Shown here piece by piece: positions 10,506 through 23,800 of a stretch of DNA of 64,000 bases. The notes under the pieces were generated by a model. The model saw only the letters and a program-made list of their open reading frames with translations. It was not told where the DNA came from and made no database searches. Both the position numbers and the translations under genes were made by a program. Every line of letters begins with the position of its first letter. Within the stretch, counting starts at the first letter, position 1. Source of the DNA: Manis javanica (lineage: Eukaryota; Chordata; Mammalia; Pholidota; Manidae); the NCBI RefSeq assembly GCF_040802235.1, contig NC_133164.1, positions 111,370,302-111,434,301 on the forward strand, given 5' to 3'.

Positions 10506-13500
10506 AGTGAACAAGTGTCTTGATTTGCCCAGGGGGTGTCTTGTCAATGTGTCCCAACCCTGGGCAAGTTCACTACAGATTCAGTGAGACTGAAGAATGA
10601 CAATGGAACGTTCTTGGGGTGAAAAGGTTATACCCAACTTTACTCTCACAGTGGCAGGTCAATCACTAGAATCCCGTCCACTCAGAGCGAGTCTGCACGC
10701 AGCAGGCCGGTCTCTGCCTCTGGGCCTCTCTGCCCGTACAGCCGTCTCAGTCTCTGTCCTCGGCGCTGCCACCACTCCAGTCTCTGCTCTCCTGCAGCTA
10801 TGCCACTGTGTCACTCAGAGCACTGGGCAGAGCTCTTTATATAGTCAATAGCAACGCATTGCCCACACGTGTGTAGTGAGCTAGCAAACCACAGCCAGGT
10901 GAGAATCTTGGCCATAGGAACCTTCACTTTATCCACAGGAGGTCCCCCAAGTTTGCCTATTATATTGGTATAATTATTAATAGCACCCCTTTTCATTCTC
11001 AATAGTGTCCTGATTTGGGTGACAAGTCTTCACTGATGGGGCAGAGTTCAGTGAGACACGGGCAGGTGGAAGATGTGACATTACAGACGGGTGTCTGTGG
11101 GCCAGCCAAGGTAAGGGGATGTCCCGTGCAAAGCCAGCAGAACTGGACAGCTTCAGATTGGCTGTCTTAGGAACTACTGGGAGTTGTGGGAAAGAGGAAG
11201 ACAACAGCTCAGCGGCTGAGCCCAGAGGACATTATTTGAGCCAAGAGATGATGAGCCAAGTAACAATGAGAATAGAGAGAGAGACCTGCCTCTCAGGAGG
11301 CAGAAGGGACTGGCCTAGATGTCAACTGAGTGAACGTGGAGAACTCTGAAAGGCAGGGAAAAAGTAATGGATAGCTCTCACAGTTCCAATCTGGGGGATT
11401 TTGGGGTGAAGCCACTAAAGATCTAGAACACAAGGTTGGAAGGGGAAGAGTGGCCAGAGACATGAATGCTGTCCTCGACCTAGCATGTTTGTGGAGCCTG
11501 CAGGGCCTCCAGGGAGGTATGTGCAGGGGGCAACTGGGGCTTTGGAGAAAGAAAACAACTCTCCATGTGCACTTGGCAGTTGAGGATAAAGTACATGGAA
11601 CAGATGAGATCACTCTGGGTGGTGGTGACTGGGGGGCAGAAGGGACTGGGAGAAGAGACCCACATAACCCTGAGCATCAATCCACCCCTTCTAAGACACA
11701 CCTGATAAACATTCCACTCTGAAAAGAATGGGCATACTACATGAACACTGCTTCAACACAGATCCTCTAGCCGCCTCCCTCCCGGCCTTTACATTGGGTT
11801 GCCACACTTAAGCCCCTCCCTCCTACTTAAAAACCACTGACTCTCTAGTGATCTGAAAAACATCAACATTTAAGTGATGAGTTGAGGCAGAAGCCAAGCG
11901 AAAGACCCTTAAGAACCAAGAGGAAAAGGATCAGCATTCTTAAACCCGTTCCCCTTGGCTGCCTCTCTTGGGGACTGCACTTACTTATGTAACTCCAGTA
12001 GCTGAAATCAGCCTTGACTTCAAGGAAGATTCTGCTGCCATTTTCTCATGATCTGCATGGGAGTCATATTTGAAGAGCCCGTGCACATGTAAGCATTTCC
12101 CCCAGCACCAGGGTGCTCCCAAGGCGGCAGCTAACTCAGAAGGGTACAAAGATCTCTGTTTCCGAGATAGAACCTGTATCTTCAGGAGACAGGATGCTCC
12201 CTGTCGCATCTCAGCACTTTAAAACTTATTTTATTGGTTATGGTACAGAAAATGTGTTCACTTCCACTCAGTTTATTAGTATTAAGGGCTCCCAACAGAA
12301 GCAGCTACAACATCAGACTAGATGGCTGGTAATCACAAAAGGAAGAAATCCACAGGAATTTTTTTCATCCCATTCTAAATAATTTCTGGAAATTCATTGC
12401 TAACCTTACCAGATAAAGTAACCTAATGTGAAAATCATTCCAAAAACAGGGGTATACCACATGTAACCACCAATTTATCTGGCTATGTTTTCTAGATCCA
12501 AATGCAAACACTTAAATCTCCTGGATATATTTGAGTATCACGTCACTACGTGCAGACAACAGGAAAATGTGCTTTTCTTCCGTAAGCAAAATAAAAACTA
12601 ACCTCTGGATGTTGAGGAGCATTCCACTCCAGAGCAGCAGTGTTTATGGGTCTGGGGTCATTTATACACTGCACACCAAGCTCTTCCTGGCTGTTTCCCC
12701 CTGAAAAGTGTCACTTACTGGGAGACAGAGCAAATGGGTCTAGTGAACATCTGTTTTTGTGGCTATTACTGTCAGCTGAGGAACGTGGCTTTAACTAAGC
12801 AGGAACCCTGGAGGGGCTACAGTTAATCCATCAAGTTCACCAGCATGTGTAAGTTGACACGCAAAACACTGCAGTGACTCCCCCGGGGGTGATGCGCTAG
12901 GAGCAGGGTGCACGTGGCACAGACGACCCTCGGAGATTAGTCTCTTAAGAGAGGAAGACACTGATACTTCAATGCCCTGTTGGGAACGGTCCCTTTTTTT
13001 GTGAAAGCCAGGAGCAAATTCCATTCTGCAAGAGGATCCAGCCAGACATGAGGCAGCAACAGTGATCAGTCAGTATGCAGGGCCTGTGTTGTGAAACTGC
13101 CACATGGCACACATGGGCAGGATTTGCTATTATCATGAAGTTACAAGAAAGCTACAAGGCACATTCTAAAGCTATGGGTCACATTCTTCTACTTCATTAG
13201 TAAAGGATGCTCGCTGCAGAAGTATTAGGATCTAGGTAGTCCTCCGTGGTCCAGGACCAAGGTTTTGTGATGGAGCTATTTACAAACATGTGCCCAGGCC
13301 TAGATGTGAAGTACTGAGGGGCTAGCAAATGCAGGAAGGTGTTACCCCCAGCAGCGCGAGGGGAGAGCGGCTGCAGGAAGCCAGGGATGTAAGGCTGAAG
13401 CTGTAGGAATGCCACTGAGCAGCAGCAGGCTTTCATAGAGGCATGCAACGTGCAGCACCAGAGGAAGGAAGCTGGGGTAGAACCATGCCAACCTCTCTCC

Positions 13501-14700
13501 CCCCATGCTCCGCTGCTGCGGCTGTCCACTGGCTGAACCCAACAAGAAGCTAGAGGGCAGTGGATTCGTTCCACAGAGGCATGCTCTGGAACAGAGGACA
13601 CAAAGCAGAATGGAAAAGGGTAGAACAGTTAGGTCTGGAGGGTCAGAATAACCAGAGCAGACAAGCAAGATGAAAACAAGTCACCAATGACTGGACTGCC
13701 CCAGAGACAGGCCATCAGCTCTGCAGTCCCATAAATGTCTGAGATTGGATAAAAATCCAAATGTTACATGTACACATGTGCTTTTGCCTTATGAGAATAC
13801 ATACAGTCTTCCTAACTTTTGTTCACATATATATCACAAATATCTCAGAGAATACTCATTTAAACAGCATACCACTAAACCATGCCTCCATTATTGCATA
13901 ATTTGTTTTTTCCTCAAAATTTTTATATTAAAACAGATTAAACAGCTTTTCAGCTCTCTTTCTGCATATCTCTAAGTTCCTAAAGTTCCTAGACATGGAT
14001 TCTGTATCTGGTTAAGGCCTCTGGTGCATACACTAATTTGCTGGGCATATTATACAAATGAAATATAGTTATTGTGCTAAATGGGGGTTTTGCAATGCAA
14101 AAACCACTTATAAAGATTAAGCATTACCTTTTTAGCTGCACATGTTTCCTAACTTTATTTTCTAATACTGTCAATCTCTACCTCCAAACTGCCCGCCCCA
14201 CACACACGACATACAGATGTTTACAAACATTGAAAAGATAGAGGCCTTCAACAAATACTCTTGAGTGACAAGGTTCCATCAGCACTAAGTCCCCTTCCCC
14301 AGGCTGACCCCATCTGTGCCTGACACAACCCCACCTCCCACCAGCTACCTCCTTCCCTGAGGGAGGTTCCTAACCACTAGCTCTCTCCTCCCTGAAAGTC
14401 CCAACCTTTAAATTAAGGCCGCAGCACCGGAAGGTAGAGCAACAAGGAATGTCCTGCGGTTGAAAGGAGGGTTATTGTCAGGAGAGGGGCGATTTGGGAG
14501 CATGTGCCTCCGGATTTGTGCGCAGCCGCGGCAGCCCAGGCCGCCCCTGCAGCTCTAAGCAAGCTGCCCTCAAGCCCAGATCTCCAGCAGAGGTCCATTT
14601 GTCCAGACGCTTAGACGGAGAAAGACCCACAATGTCCCGGTGACCTCACCCAATACCATGAATGGCCGGACATGACCAGCCTGGACATCACTCCCCTTGA
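10506..14700. other. CCBE1: Intronic stretch without an assigned feature
   Basis: No repeat with clear boundaries and no coding exon recognised. GC content rises locally near 13.3-13.6 kb, where a 134-codon open frame on the minus strand (13197-13601) shows no domain or biased substitution pattern that I can judge. Treated as non-coding. Confidence 0.5.
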
Positions 14701-14709
14701 ACTTCAGGG

Positions 14710-14940
14710 TGCGCGTAGAGTCAGTGTGGCACAGTGAGACGCGCTTGAGCCTGGGGTCAGGCAGACCTGGATGGAAACCCAGCTGCAGGCACACCCCCCA
14801 GCTGTGGGACCTCAGGCAGGCTTATTAACCGCATCCAGCTTCCGTTTCCTCCGATGATGTGTAAAACACACCCAGTGCAGTACGGAGCCTGGAGCAGGCA
14901 CTCCGGTGGTAGCCGTGGTAATTGTCTTTACGGACCTGAG
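14710..14940 (+). repeat. MIR SINE
   Basis: CTTGAGCCTGGGGTCAGGCA, GACCTGGATGGAAACCCAGC, CTGTGGGACCTCAGGCAGG, TTCCGTTTCCTC and a final GGAGCCTGGAGCAGGCACTC follow the MIR forward order. The copy is relatively GC-rich. Confidence 0.75.
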
Positions 14941-15222
14941 CTGAAGGATCTGTCTGGCTGCTACACAGTCAAATAATTGGCTTAAGGCAGCTGTTCATTT
15001 CTCTCCATGATAAGCACGCACAGCCTCGGCTGACAGGGGCTCCTGTTTCCTTCTTTTCCACCTCCCAACTCATGCCTGTTCCAGGCAGCAGGACAGGAGA
15101 GGAGAGGTTTTTTTTTTTTTTTTAAGGCAAGACCCAGAAGTGTTGTTTTTGAGTATGATTACACTTGTTACCATTAATTTTATCCCCCGACCAAAGGACT
15201 GGACACTGCCACAGGATCCATT

Positions 15223-15569
15223 TGTCTTAGTCTGTTCAGGCTGCTATACTGGAATACCACAGGCTGGGTGGCTGTAAACACTTATTTCTCCCAGTTCCAG
15301 AGACTAGGAAATCCAAGATCAGGGTGCCAGCAGCATAGGTGCCTGGTGGGAGCCTGCTTCCTGGTTCCCAGACAGCTGCCTTCCCACTGTGTCCTCATGT
15401 GGCAGAAAGGGCCCTCTGGCCTCTTTATAAGGCCTGAGTCCCATTCATGGGGCCTCCACCCTCCTGACCCAAACAACTCCCAAAAGCCCCACCTCCAAAG
15501 ACTGTGACATTGGGGGACTGGGTTTCAACCTATGAATTTGGGGGAGATAAAATCATTCAGCCCATTGCA
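15223..15569 (-). mobile_element. MLT1-type ERVL-MaLR solo LTR
   Basis: The plus strand reads TGTCTTAGTCTGTTCAGGCT, then CACAGGCTGGGTGGCTGTAA, TTATTTCTCCCAGTTCCAGA, ACTGTGTCCTCATGTGGCAG, CCCCACCTCCAAAGACTGTG, and ends CCTATGAATTTGGGGGAGAT...CCCATTGCA. This is the reverse complement of an MLT1-family LTR over essentially its whole length. No internal region adjoins it, so it is a solo LTR. Confidence 0.88.
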
Positions 15570-16514
15570 ATTTTCAGTCAATGTATAAATAGAAACAGAT
15601 TCTTTCTTTCTAAAAGGTGGGGGTGAGGCGGGGAAATAAAGTGAAGTAACACATGTCAGAGGAAGTGTGGGCTTAGGATTAAAAAGTTGAATCTAAGGGA
15701 AAACGTGTAAGGCTGGAGGGATTGTCAGCCTCCCTCGCAACGGAGACCCACCCTGCAGTCACCCATGTGCGCTCACAGCGATGAGACAGCTCGCATCCTC
15801 TAGAAGTCCGGCTACGGAGCCACCTCCACAGGGCCATGATTTTGAAGTGTGTCTGCCTGTCTCTTCCTTAGCAAAACAGTCTATTCACTCCCAGGCACCC
15901 CCACCACCCCACATCAATCTTCTCAAACAGCTTTCAATCCTGTCAATTCCACTGTACAAAGCATTTCAGAAACTCTTCAAAATAAGCTCTCCACCCCTGA
16001 GTGACGATCAAAGCCACGCCACAATTTGGCCTTAAGCAAAGCTCTGCGGAGAGCAGCTGAACAATACGTTTCTATGATTATACTAAGGGAGAAGTCTCAC
16101 TTCAATATTACTCATTTAGGGGAGGCAGACAGTAGCTGCTGACAGGTCCTGAAGACTAGGAAAGCAGTTCAGGTGCCCAGCAATGAGAAGCGACTCGGGG
16201 GAGGGAAGCGACAGTGTGCAGGTGTCATTAACAGCATTTCCAGAGACCGGCAGCTGTGGGAAGGACAGAGTGGGCTGGGGAGATAAGGCAGGGAGGACCC
16301 TCACTTTGGACACTGTGTTAGGTGAGGGATGAGCTGATGCAAGCTTGAACATGAGTGGGAAGGGGAGAAGAAAAGGCACGTTCAAAGGCTGTTATTCTGT
16401 GCTGGGTTAGACGGACGGAAGGACAGAGGCAGGTTGAGTAAGCAATCCATACTCAGTCCAAGACGGCAGGTTTAATGAGCCAGGAAAATGCTGGCTCCAG
16501 CAGCAATAAGGTTT
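15570..16514. other. CCBE1: Intronic stretch without an assigned feature
   Basis: Nothing recognised beyond short purine- or pyrimidine-biased patches. The open frames here have no recognisable content. Confidence 0.5.
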
Positions 16515-16690
16515 GCCAGGATGCTAGTGTGGAGATAAGAGGTATGAATTTACATAGTCAATGATTCTGTAACATCCTTCTATGTTGACAGATAGTAGCT
16601 GCACTAGTTGGGGTGGGGATTTAATATGAGTACTTTTGAACCACTATATTTCAAACAAATATAAGATTGTATCAATGATACTTGATCTTT
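16515..16690 (+). mobile_element. L1 3' UTR terminal fragment
   Basis: GTCAATGATTCTGTAACATC, CTTCTATGTTGACAGATAGT, AACCACTATATTTCAAAC and ATATAAGATTGTATCAATGA are the final blocks of the L1 3' UTR type also seen at 61440-61650. Only the last 170 bp or so are present. Confidence 0.85.
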
Positions 16691-17039
16691 TTCTTTATTT
16701 TTATAAAGATAATGAATTCAAAGCAAGAGCAGAGCCAAGCTTCCACAACATTCCAAAGGACAGGCTTTTATCTATGGACATGGGGACTGCTTTTATTCAC
16801 ATGGTACTTATGCAGGTATAATCCCACTAGAGCTTGGGGCCGAGAGCTCTAATCTCCCCTTAGGTACAGAAATAAAAAGGGAATGTAAGATGTAGCAAAG
16901 AAGTGGTTGGAGTAGCTGTTTGGAGACTCATTAGCCACACAAGACTAGAAGAGAAAAAAAAAAATGTCAAGTGAAAGATGATGGTCCAGGAGTTAGTGGT
17001 TAGAGACCTACAGCAAAGCTCATCTGCAAAGACAGCCCC

Positions 17040-17520
17040 CGACAATCCTGCTATTCCTCTGCACAGCCCACCTCCCTTGAATCTGGGCTGGTCTCATCAC
17101 TGGCTTTGATCGACAACGGACAGTGAAAGTGACCCACCCTAGCTCTGGTCTTAGTCATTTAGGCCTTAAAAGCTTCTACCTCTGACTGCTTCCATCTCTG
17201 TGTTCTTGGAATGCCATGGAGGGAAGCCCTGCCTAGACTCCTGAATGAAGGAACAGAGCAAAGTCCCTCGGAGAACGGAGGCACGCCCCCGGCAGCCAGC
17301 ACCAAGGCCCCTGGCACACGAGTGGAGCCACTTAGTTCCTCCGGCCCCAGCTGAGCCTTCCTCAGCCAAGACCATCTGGGACAGAGCCCAACCGACCCCA
17401 GTGAACCCTGCCCAAATTGCAAACCCATAGAAATGTGAGCAGAAAAAAAAATCTCTCTTCCCGACCACTAAGATTTAGGGTGGTTTGTTAGGCTGCCACA
17501 GATAGAACAAAATTGTTGAA
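17040..17520 (+). mobile_element. ERVL-like LTR, exact family not assigned
   Basis: Blocks in order: CTTGAATCTGGGCTGGTCTC, GAACGGAGGCACGCCCCCGG-like middle, GCCCCAGCTGAGCCTTCCTC, CCTGCCCAAATTGCAAACCC, AGAAATGTGAGCAGA, ACTAAGATTTAGGGTGGTTTG and GGCTGCCACAGATAGAAC. This is the layout of a common old mammalian LTR ending 'gccactaagttttggggtggtttgttacgcagcaatagataac'. A related copy lies at 49785-50275. Confidence 0.65.
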
Positions 17521-17569
17521 AATAAGTGAATAAAGAATGAACTACTGAAACTGAAAATGCTACTCCACC

Positions 17570-17760
17570 ATGGCTCTGCCACTTACAAGCTATATAACCT
17601 TGAGAGAGTTGTTTGCAGGCCTTGGCCTTAACTCATCTGTAAACTGAGGAATGCAGTTTGTTACTCATAAGATTGGCAAGAGGGTTGAAAAACAATCAGA
17701 CATTGCTTAACACAGCGCCTGGACAGTAGTGTGAGTTCAGTACATATTACTCACTATTAT
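17570..17760 (+). repeat. MIR SINE
   Basis: GGCTCTGCCACTTACAAGCT, ATATAACCTTGAGAGAGTTG, AACTCATCTGTAAACTGAGG, GATTGGCAAGAGGGTTGAAA and CACAGCGCCTGGACAGTAGT give the MIR core in forward order, close to full length. Confidence 0.85.
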
Positions 17761-19654
17761 TCAAAGCAAGGTCAGTAAGAACATTTCTGAACACAACCAA
17801 AATTAAGGGTAAGTGTATATTTGGCACTGCCCATAAAAATTTAACAAACACAATCTCTTCTGTTACACAATATTTGCATTTCTAAGAAGTCTTGTATAAT
17901 CAACAGTTGTGTTATAAAAATAACTGCTCCCAAAGGAAAAAGGGATTTAGGATCTCTAAAGTTTCAGATTGACTACAAGAGTTATTTTCTGCAGGAATTT
18001 AATAATAGCTTGTAGCTCAAACCTAAACATCCCTGAGCAAACCCAGCGTTTAACCAGGTTTTGTTCATCAAAAGGCCTTTCTTTTTCTCTCTCCATCAAG
18101 ACTATCATTTGTACTTTCTTGCACACTTTCTTACCCTTATCACTCGTGGCTTTTCAAAAAACACAAAATGGAAATAGGATTAATAAAATCCCTACAGGTA
18201 AATTGCAATTTGGAAAAGAATGTTGAAGGGACTCAAAGGTAATCAAACAGCTGCCCAAACCCAGGGTCACCAACAAATTTTGTCACTACTTCTCAGCAAG
18301 GAAACCTTCATTAGCAACAGTGACAGACTGTGACAGCAACAGTGTTCCTGCTGTTGCACTGCATCCGATCTGTGCTATTAAAGCCAATCCTGCAGGAGAA
18401 ATTCATGTCTTCCCCGTGATGCTCAATAAGATTTGTTAGTTCTGCTTCTCTTTTATAATGATTGGTATGTTCAGTGACTAGTTTCACTTTAAGCTGTTTA
18501 TAGAGAAAAATCAAGAAATGGTAACTAAAACCTGCAGCACCTTCACCTCCCCCTACACACACAGGGTTACAGAGCTATGGCGAAGGTTTCTGCTCTTCAG
18601 AGTAGTTCTGGTGCGAGCACCCTCAAACTGGACAGCTCCCACTTAAAAGACTACTCTCCTATAAAGCTAAGGAAAATAACTTCCTCAGCCTTATAACCAT
18701 TCTCTTTTGAATCCCAGGGACTGAGCAGATAAACACTACAGTTAGAGCAAAGCTCCGTGATCTTCAGAAGGCAGACAAGAAAGCTGGTCCGTCCAGAGTG
18801 AACAGACCATTATCAAATATGAAGAAGGTTCCGACTTTTGCAAAACACTGTCTGGGAGACTAGAACTGTTTAAGCCGGAAGATGCTGCTCGAGGAAATAA
18901 ACATCAGACCAAGGGATGGGATAGAAGGGCAGAAAAGTCTGGAAAGAAGCAGGATCGCTAAGATGTTTAACAGGAGCAAATAAACAACATGACGGGAGAA
19001 GCCAGCACTGTTTGGCTGGGACAAACGGAGGTCACAGACAGAAAAAGCCAGAGCGTGCACCACTCCTGCCCCCCACCCACGGAGGTGACCTCCTGAAGCA
19101 GGCAGCCGCGTAAACCACAGCAGCACCCAGCACCAAGCCTGGCCAGCATCAAAGGGCCCCACAAACGGACCTTAAGCAAATCATCCTTGACAGGACAGCA
19201 GCAGCCTGTACGTGAGAGTCACTATAAGAACTGGTCCTATGAAACTTAGCGCATCCATAATGGGTATGACCATTACATTATGTATTGTTCTTTTTACATT
19301 GACCCTTGGGTGAAGTTTCTTTATGGTCATAATATAAATAACACTTGTAGTTCTCCTGGGCATTGTTCAGTTTTTAACATCTGGGCTTGTGTAACTGATC
19401 CTTTTTCTTGGGCTGCTAGAGAGCTCAGAGCCAAATGGCCCACCCGTAGCAAGTCTGTGTGTCCTTATGGTATACGTTCTTACCCTCAATCCTGGCTTTA
19501 TTTTTTAAGTCTCCAGCCTTTTTTTGTCTTCATAATTTATGCTTTCTCATTTTATGTAAACTGCCTTATATATCTGGAAGAGATCCAAGCAGAAATTTAA
19601 ACCCACAAAGTAAACACGGCTGTGTTTCAGAGGATGATTTTACTGCACAGTAAC
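17761..19654. other. CCBE1: Intronic stretch without an assigned feature
   Basis: AT-rich to neutral intronic DNA. A minus-strand open frame at 18311-18562 (83 codons, containing LKVKLVTEHTNHYKREAE) looks more protein-like than its neighbours but has no flanking exon signals that I could confirm and no family that I recognise. Confidence 0.45.
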
Positions 19655-20830
19655 CATGTGTCTTCATTCACTCATCCACAAACATGTATTCTGCATGGAA
19701 AACGGGCCAGGCACAGGGTGGTCTAAAGACAGGCATGGCCCTGCCCCTACATCTAGTTGGGAAGACTCCCAATAAGCTATGAATTGTTTTAAGTACTGTA
19801 ACACAATAAAATGACCTAAAATGGAGACCCACAGGGATGGGGAAAGGGAGAGAGATATTCTGTGGTAGGGAGTCTGGGGACCTGAGGAGGTGATACTGAA
19901 TTCTGAAGAATTAAGAACCAGGATGAGGGTTTGTTTTTTTAAGTGGGAAAAGACCTTTTATTCAGGCAGTAAGAACAGAACAGCAACACCTTGAGACAAG
20001 TAAGAGCCTGTCATTTAAAGAAATGAAGAGAATGAGCTAAACTGAGGAAGGATAACACAAAGAGTAGGCAGGCAGAGGTTAGATCAATCAGGGCCTCACA
20101 AGCTATGGTAAGGAGTATTGATTTGTTTCTAGGGCAACAAGAAGCCGCTGAAGGATTTTAAGCCTGGGTTGGACATCAGCTATTCTATTTTTTGTTTTTT
20201 TTAAGGTTCAGGCTCTCACTTTCTGCTGCATGGGAACAAATTGTAAGAAGCAAGACAGATGCAAAGAGAACGATGACAATAGTGTAGGCCAAAGGTGACA
20301 GTGGCCTAGACCCAAATAGTGGTAGCAGAGAGACGGTCCAAATTTGGATATATTTAATGAAACATTAGATGCAGGTATACATGTAAAAGAATGACCTAAA
20401 AATTGCTCCTGGACTTCTGCCTAAAGCAACATACCAGGTATCAGTACCACGAGTGAGGGCAGCCAGGTTTGTATTGAGAGTGAACACAGGGTACAAATGA
20501 CCACCTCTATTCGGAGGTGTTATCTTAGAAATGTCTTAAAGACATCAGTGGATATCAAGTAGACAATGGGGTATGTGAACTGAAACTCAAAGAAGTCCTT
20601 CCCAAGATCCCTTTCTCAGGAAAGTACTAGATTACATGTGCCAACAAAACAGAATAAATCAGGAAAGGGGAAAATGTGAGATCCAGGAAACCTGGAATCC
20701 GACACCAGAGAGAGAGAAAGATTTCCCAGGCTGACAGCAAGGGAGATCCCGAGGCCATGGAGGATTCAGGAGAAACCAGTCCAGGGCAGGCTTCGAGGTT
20801 CTGGGAGGAATTTCTTCAAGAAAGTTAATC
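19655..20830 (+). repeat. Long copy of an old interspersed repeat, family not assigned
   Basis: Ordered blocks CGGGCCAGGCACAGGGTGGT, ACATCTAGTTGGGAAGACTC, GACCTGAGGAGGTGATACTG, AATCAGGGCCTCACAAGCTA, CGCTGAAGGATTTTAAGCCT, CAGTGGCCTAGACCCAAATA and CAAATTTGGATATATTTAAT match the ancient repeat also seen at 10205-10505. That consensus reads 'gtagggccttgtaggcca...actggagggttttaagca...ggtggcttggactagggtgg'. This is the longest copy in the window. It is interrupted by a T-rich tract near 20190. Confidence 0.65.
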
Positions 20831-23800
20831 AATTTGATATATTGAGAGGAATGTTATACAAATGAGGATGAATTGGGGTTAGATTTATGATCCTGTACTT
20901 TTAAAGGCAAAAAAATTATGAACTACAGGTGAGACAAAATGCAGATGTCAAAGCACTCTGTATTCAGTAGGGCTTATATTTCATCATAATATACACAATG
21001 AAAACTGGTCTATCCCAAACTGTAACCATACTGGGACACTGAAAAGATGGGATAGAAATATGCAGATGGTGGCCGGTGACAGCTGAATTCTCTTCTCCCA
21101 CAGAAAGAAGCCAACAGACAATACCAAAATTTGAAAAATTAAGTTGTAATGTAAGTTACTTAGTTCTATAGATGTAAAAACAACAACAACAACAATTAGA
21201 ATGAAGTTGCTGTTGGGGGACAGGAGGGCCTGGAAGGCGTTGAGGGTCCACTGTCTGATCAGCTATGGAATTATTTGACTCAACTCTAATGTAGATAACA
21301 TTTAAAACTAAACAAAGACATTAAGTAAAAATGCAGACAGTACATTATACCATTGATTTTACTCTCAATATGTAAGCCAGTAAAAATGCACATGAAGAAT
21401 AGAGGACATTAGATGAAAAGCAGAAATTACAATTACGGCTACCTTTCACTTCAGAATAGTCAAGGTGCCTTTTTGTTTTTGATGTTAGTGAAACTAATGC
21501 TTTAACAACAGTGTCCATGAATACAATTTTGCCACCAAATAGTGAAAAAGCTTGTTCATTCGGGTTTAAAAGGATCCTAAGTAAAAAATTAATACAAATG
21601 TAAGTATAAAAATGTTAGCTTTCCTTTTGAAACTGTCTCACCTGCTGAGAACACATGCCATTCAGAGTATGGTTATTATCTTGGGGTTCAAACGAATGGA
21701 ACTGCCTCTGAGGTGAAATCATCTTATATTGGTAAAACATCATTGTTCCCAGGCTGTTGTCTCACACAGAGCTCGGCCCTGCCACCAACAGGCCTCCAGT
21801 GTGGCATTCCAGGTTCAGTGCAGGATTTCTAGAAACTTTCCCAGGATTAAGAATACCTGTTAAAATGTAAGGCCACTCAGTGGTGACACAAGTACCACTC
21901 ATCCATGACTTAATTCAAGAGAAGTAACCATGAAAACACATCCCCATTTTATATGGAGGAGAAAAAAAATGTTTAAAAACATTTTTTTTTTTGCATGATG
22001 ACATTTTGGTAATGTATGAAAACTCTACATTTCTTAGAGATGAATACTGAAATGTGTAGCGGTGACATGACATGTCGGGGATTTGCTTTAGAATACTTTA
22101 GCAAAGGAAAAAGGGACAGATAGAGAAAATGGTGCAAAATCCTGATAATTACTGACGGTGATGAGCATATGGGAACTTATCTTACCATAGCACATTTGAA
22201 AATTTCATAGGTCAAAAAAATACATCGAGGGAAATGTGGTCCATTTTCTTCACCTTCAAAAAAAAAGGGAAATTTGCCTATTTTTTCTCTTTAGGATGAT
22301 GACGTAAGTACGCTGCAAAGTGCAGGCAGCAGTGGAGATGCACTTTATCAAATCACAGCCCCATTCTAGTTAGAGGTCCTTCAGAAAGAGCCCAGGCTCA
22401 AAGGGCAGACAAGGCAGGCTAGTGTGCAGTTAAAAGAATCCAGCTTCGGACTGATGTGACGCAACGCAAAACTCTACGGGATACCATTTTGTTAAACGAG
22501 GGCTGCCTAAAAATGGAAAAGGGATGTTTTAAAAATCTGATAATTACCTGGGCAATTCAAGAGAAGCCTTATCCTTTTGTGTGGGGAACATGTCTGAAAG
22601 CAAAAATTCTTGGTTTAAGTTACGGAGCTGACTGCCCCGTTGTATGGCTTCCCTGGGTGTCTGCAAACAGCCAAATATGGACCCAGAAGCAGGGCAGCCA
22701 AAGGGCTCCTGGCAATGCGCCTTGCAGCAGGCCAGTTAGCCCATGAAATCTCTCAGAGGGTCCTCAGATAAGTTGCCCCAAAAGGATACACACTTGTTAA
22801 AAAAGTTCATAATAGTTTTTGTAAATAAGACACAAATATTAAGCCCAGTATGCCAGGATAAGAGACGTGAAGGGAATTTTATGAGAAAGCCTTCTCATCT
22901 GATGTCCCTTTCCTTCCCACTTTATAAGCCTGAGTCTCCCCCAATGAAACAGCTTCCCCTTTCTAGAAAGGGGGAGGTCACCATGGGAGTACAGCTCTTC
23001 GCTAGGTGAGGAAACTGGTACTTCACCCTGATTCTATTCTGAGGGGCAGCCCATCTTGAAAGAAGCAGAAAGAAAAGCCAGTGGGCTGGGCTGGGCAGGG
23101 GTACACGGTGGCCTTAGCACATTTGCAGAGTGACACGATGGGCACCTGTGCTCACACAACATGTGCTGGCAGCTATGGGGAGCTTCCTTTTAAAAGTATA
23201 TACTTGTGGAGTAAAGACATTCTTTAACATTTGGGGTAAGAAAAACTACCAAAGGCATTCAAAAGATTCAGCTAACAGTTCCGGATGGCTATCCTGCTGT
23301 TAAGGCCCATTAGAGAGAGGTACCCAGAATGAATGTCCTACATATTTTCATAGTCAAGATGTCCTTCTGTCAAGCAAATCCTCTGGGCTACAGACTAAGC
23401 TTCCATTTGCTCTGCTCTCAGTGAAGTGGGGAGCGATCCATCACAGGAATGCCCCAGACCCACCCTCCCACAACTGAAGATCAGAGAGCCAGAGAGTTAC
23501 AGGGCCATACGCTAAAGGCCATGTTTTGCAGGTTCCAAGCCGAAGTGCTATCTGGGGACACTTTTTCAGACACTATTATTCATTTTGGTAAAACTTAATA
23601 TATTTTGAATTTGCATCTTAAGTTTAAAACCTGAACCCATCAGAAAATCAGGGAGGGTTCCGTTAGCATCTCATAATTGCCTTATAAAGAGCTTTCCAGT
23701 GAAGAGATGAATTAGGACACAACTGTACAATGAAACACCATGCTGTAAAAATGAACTGGTGCTCTATGCAATGATTCCTTACCTATTGTAAGGTGCAAAA

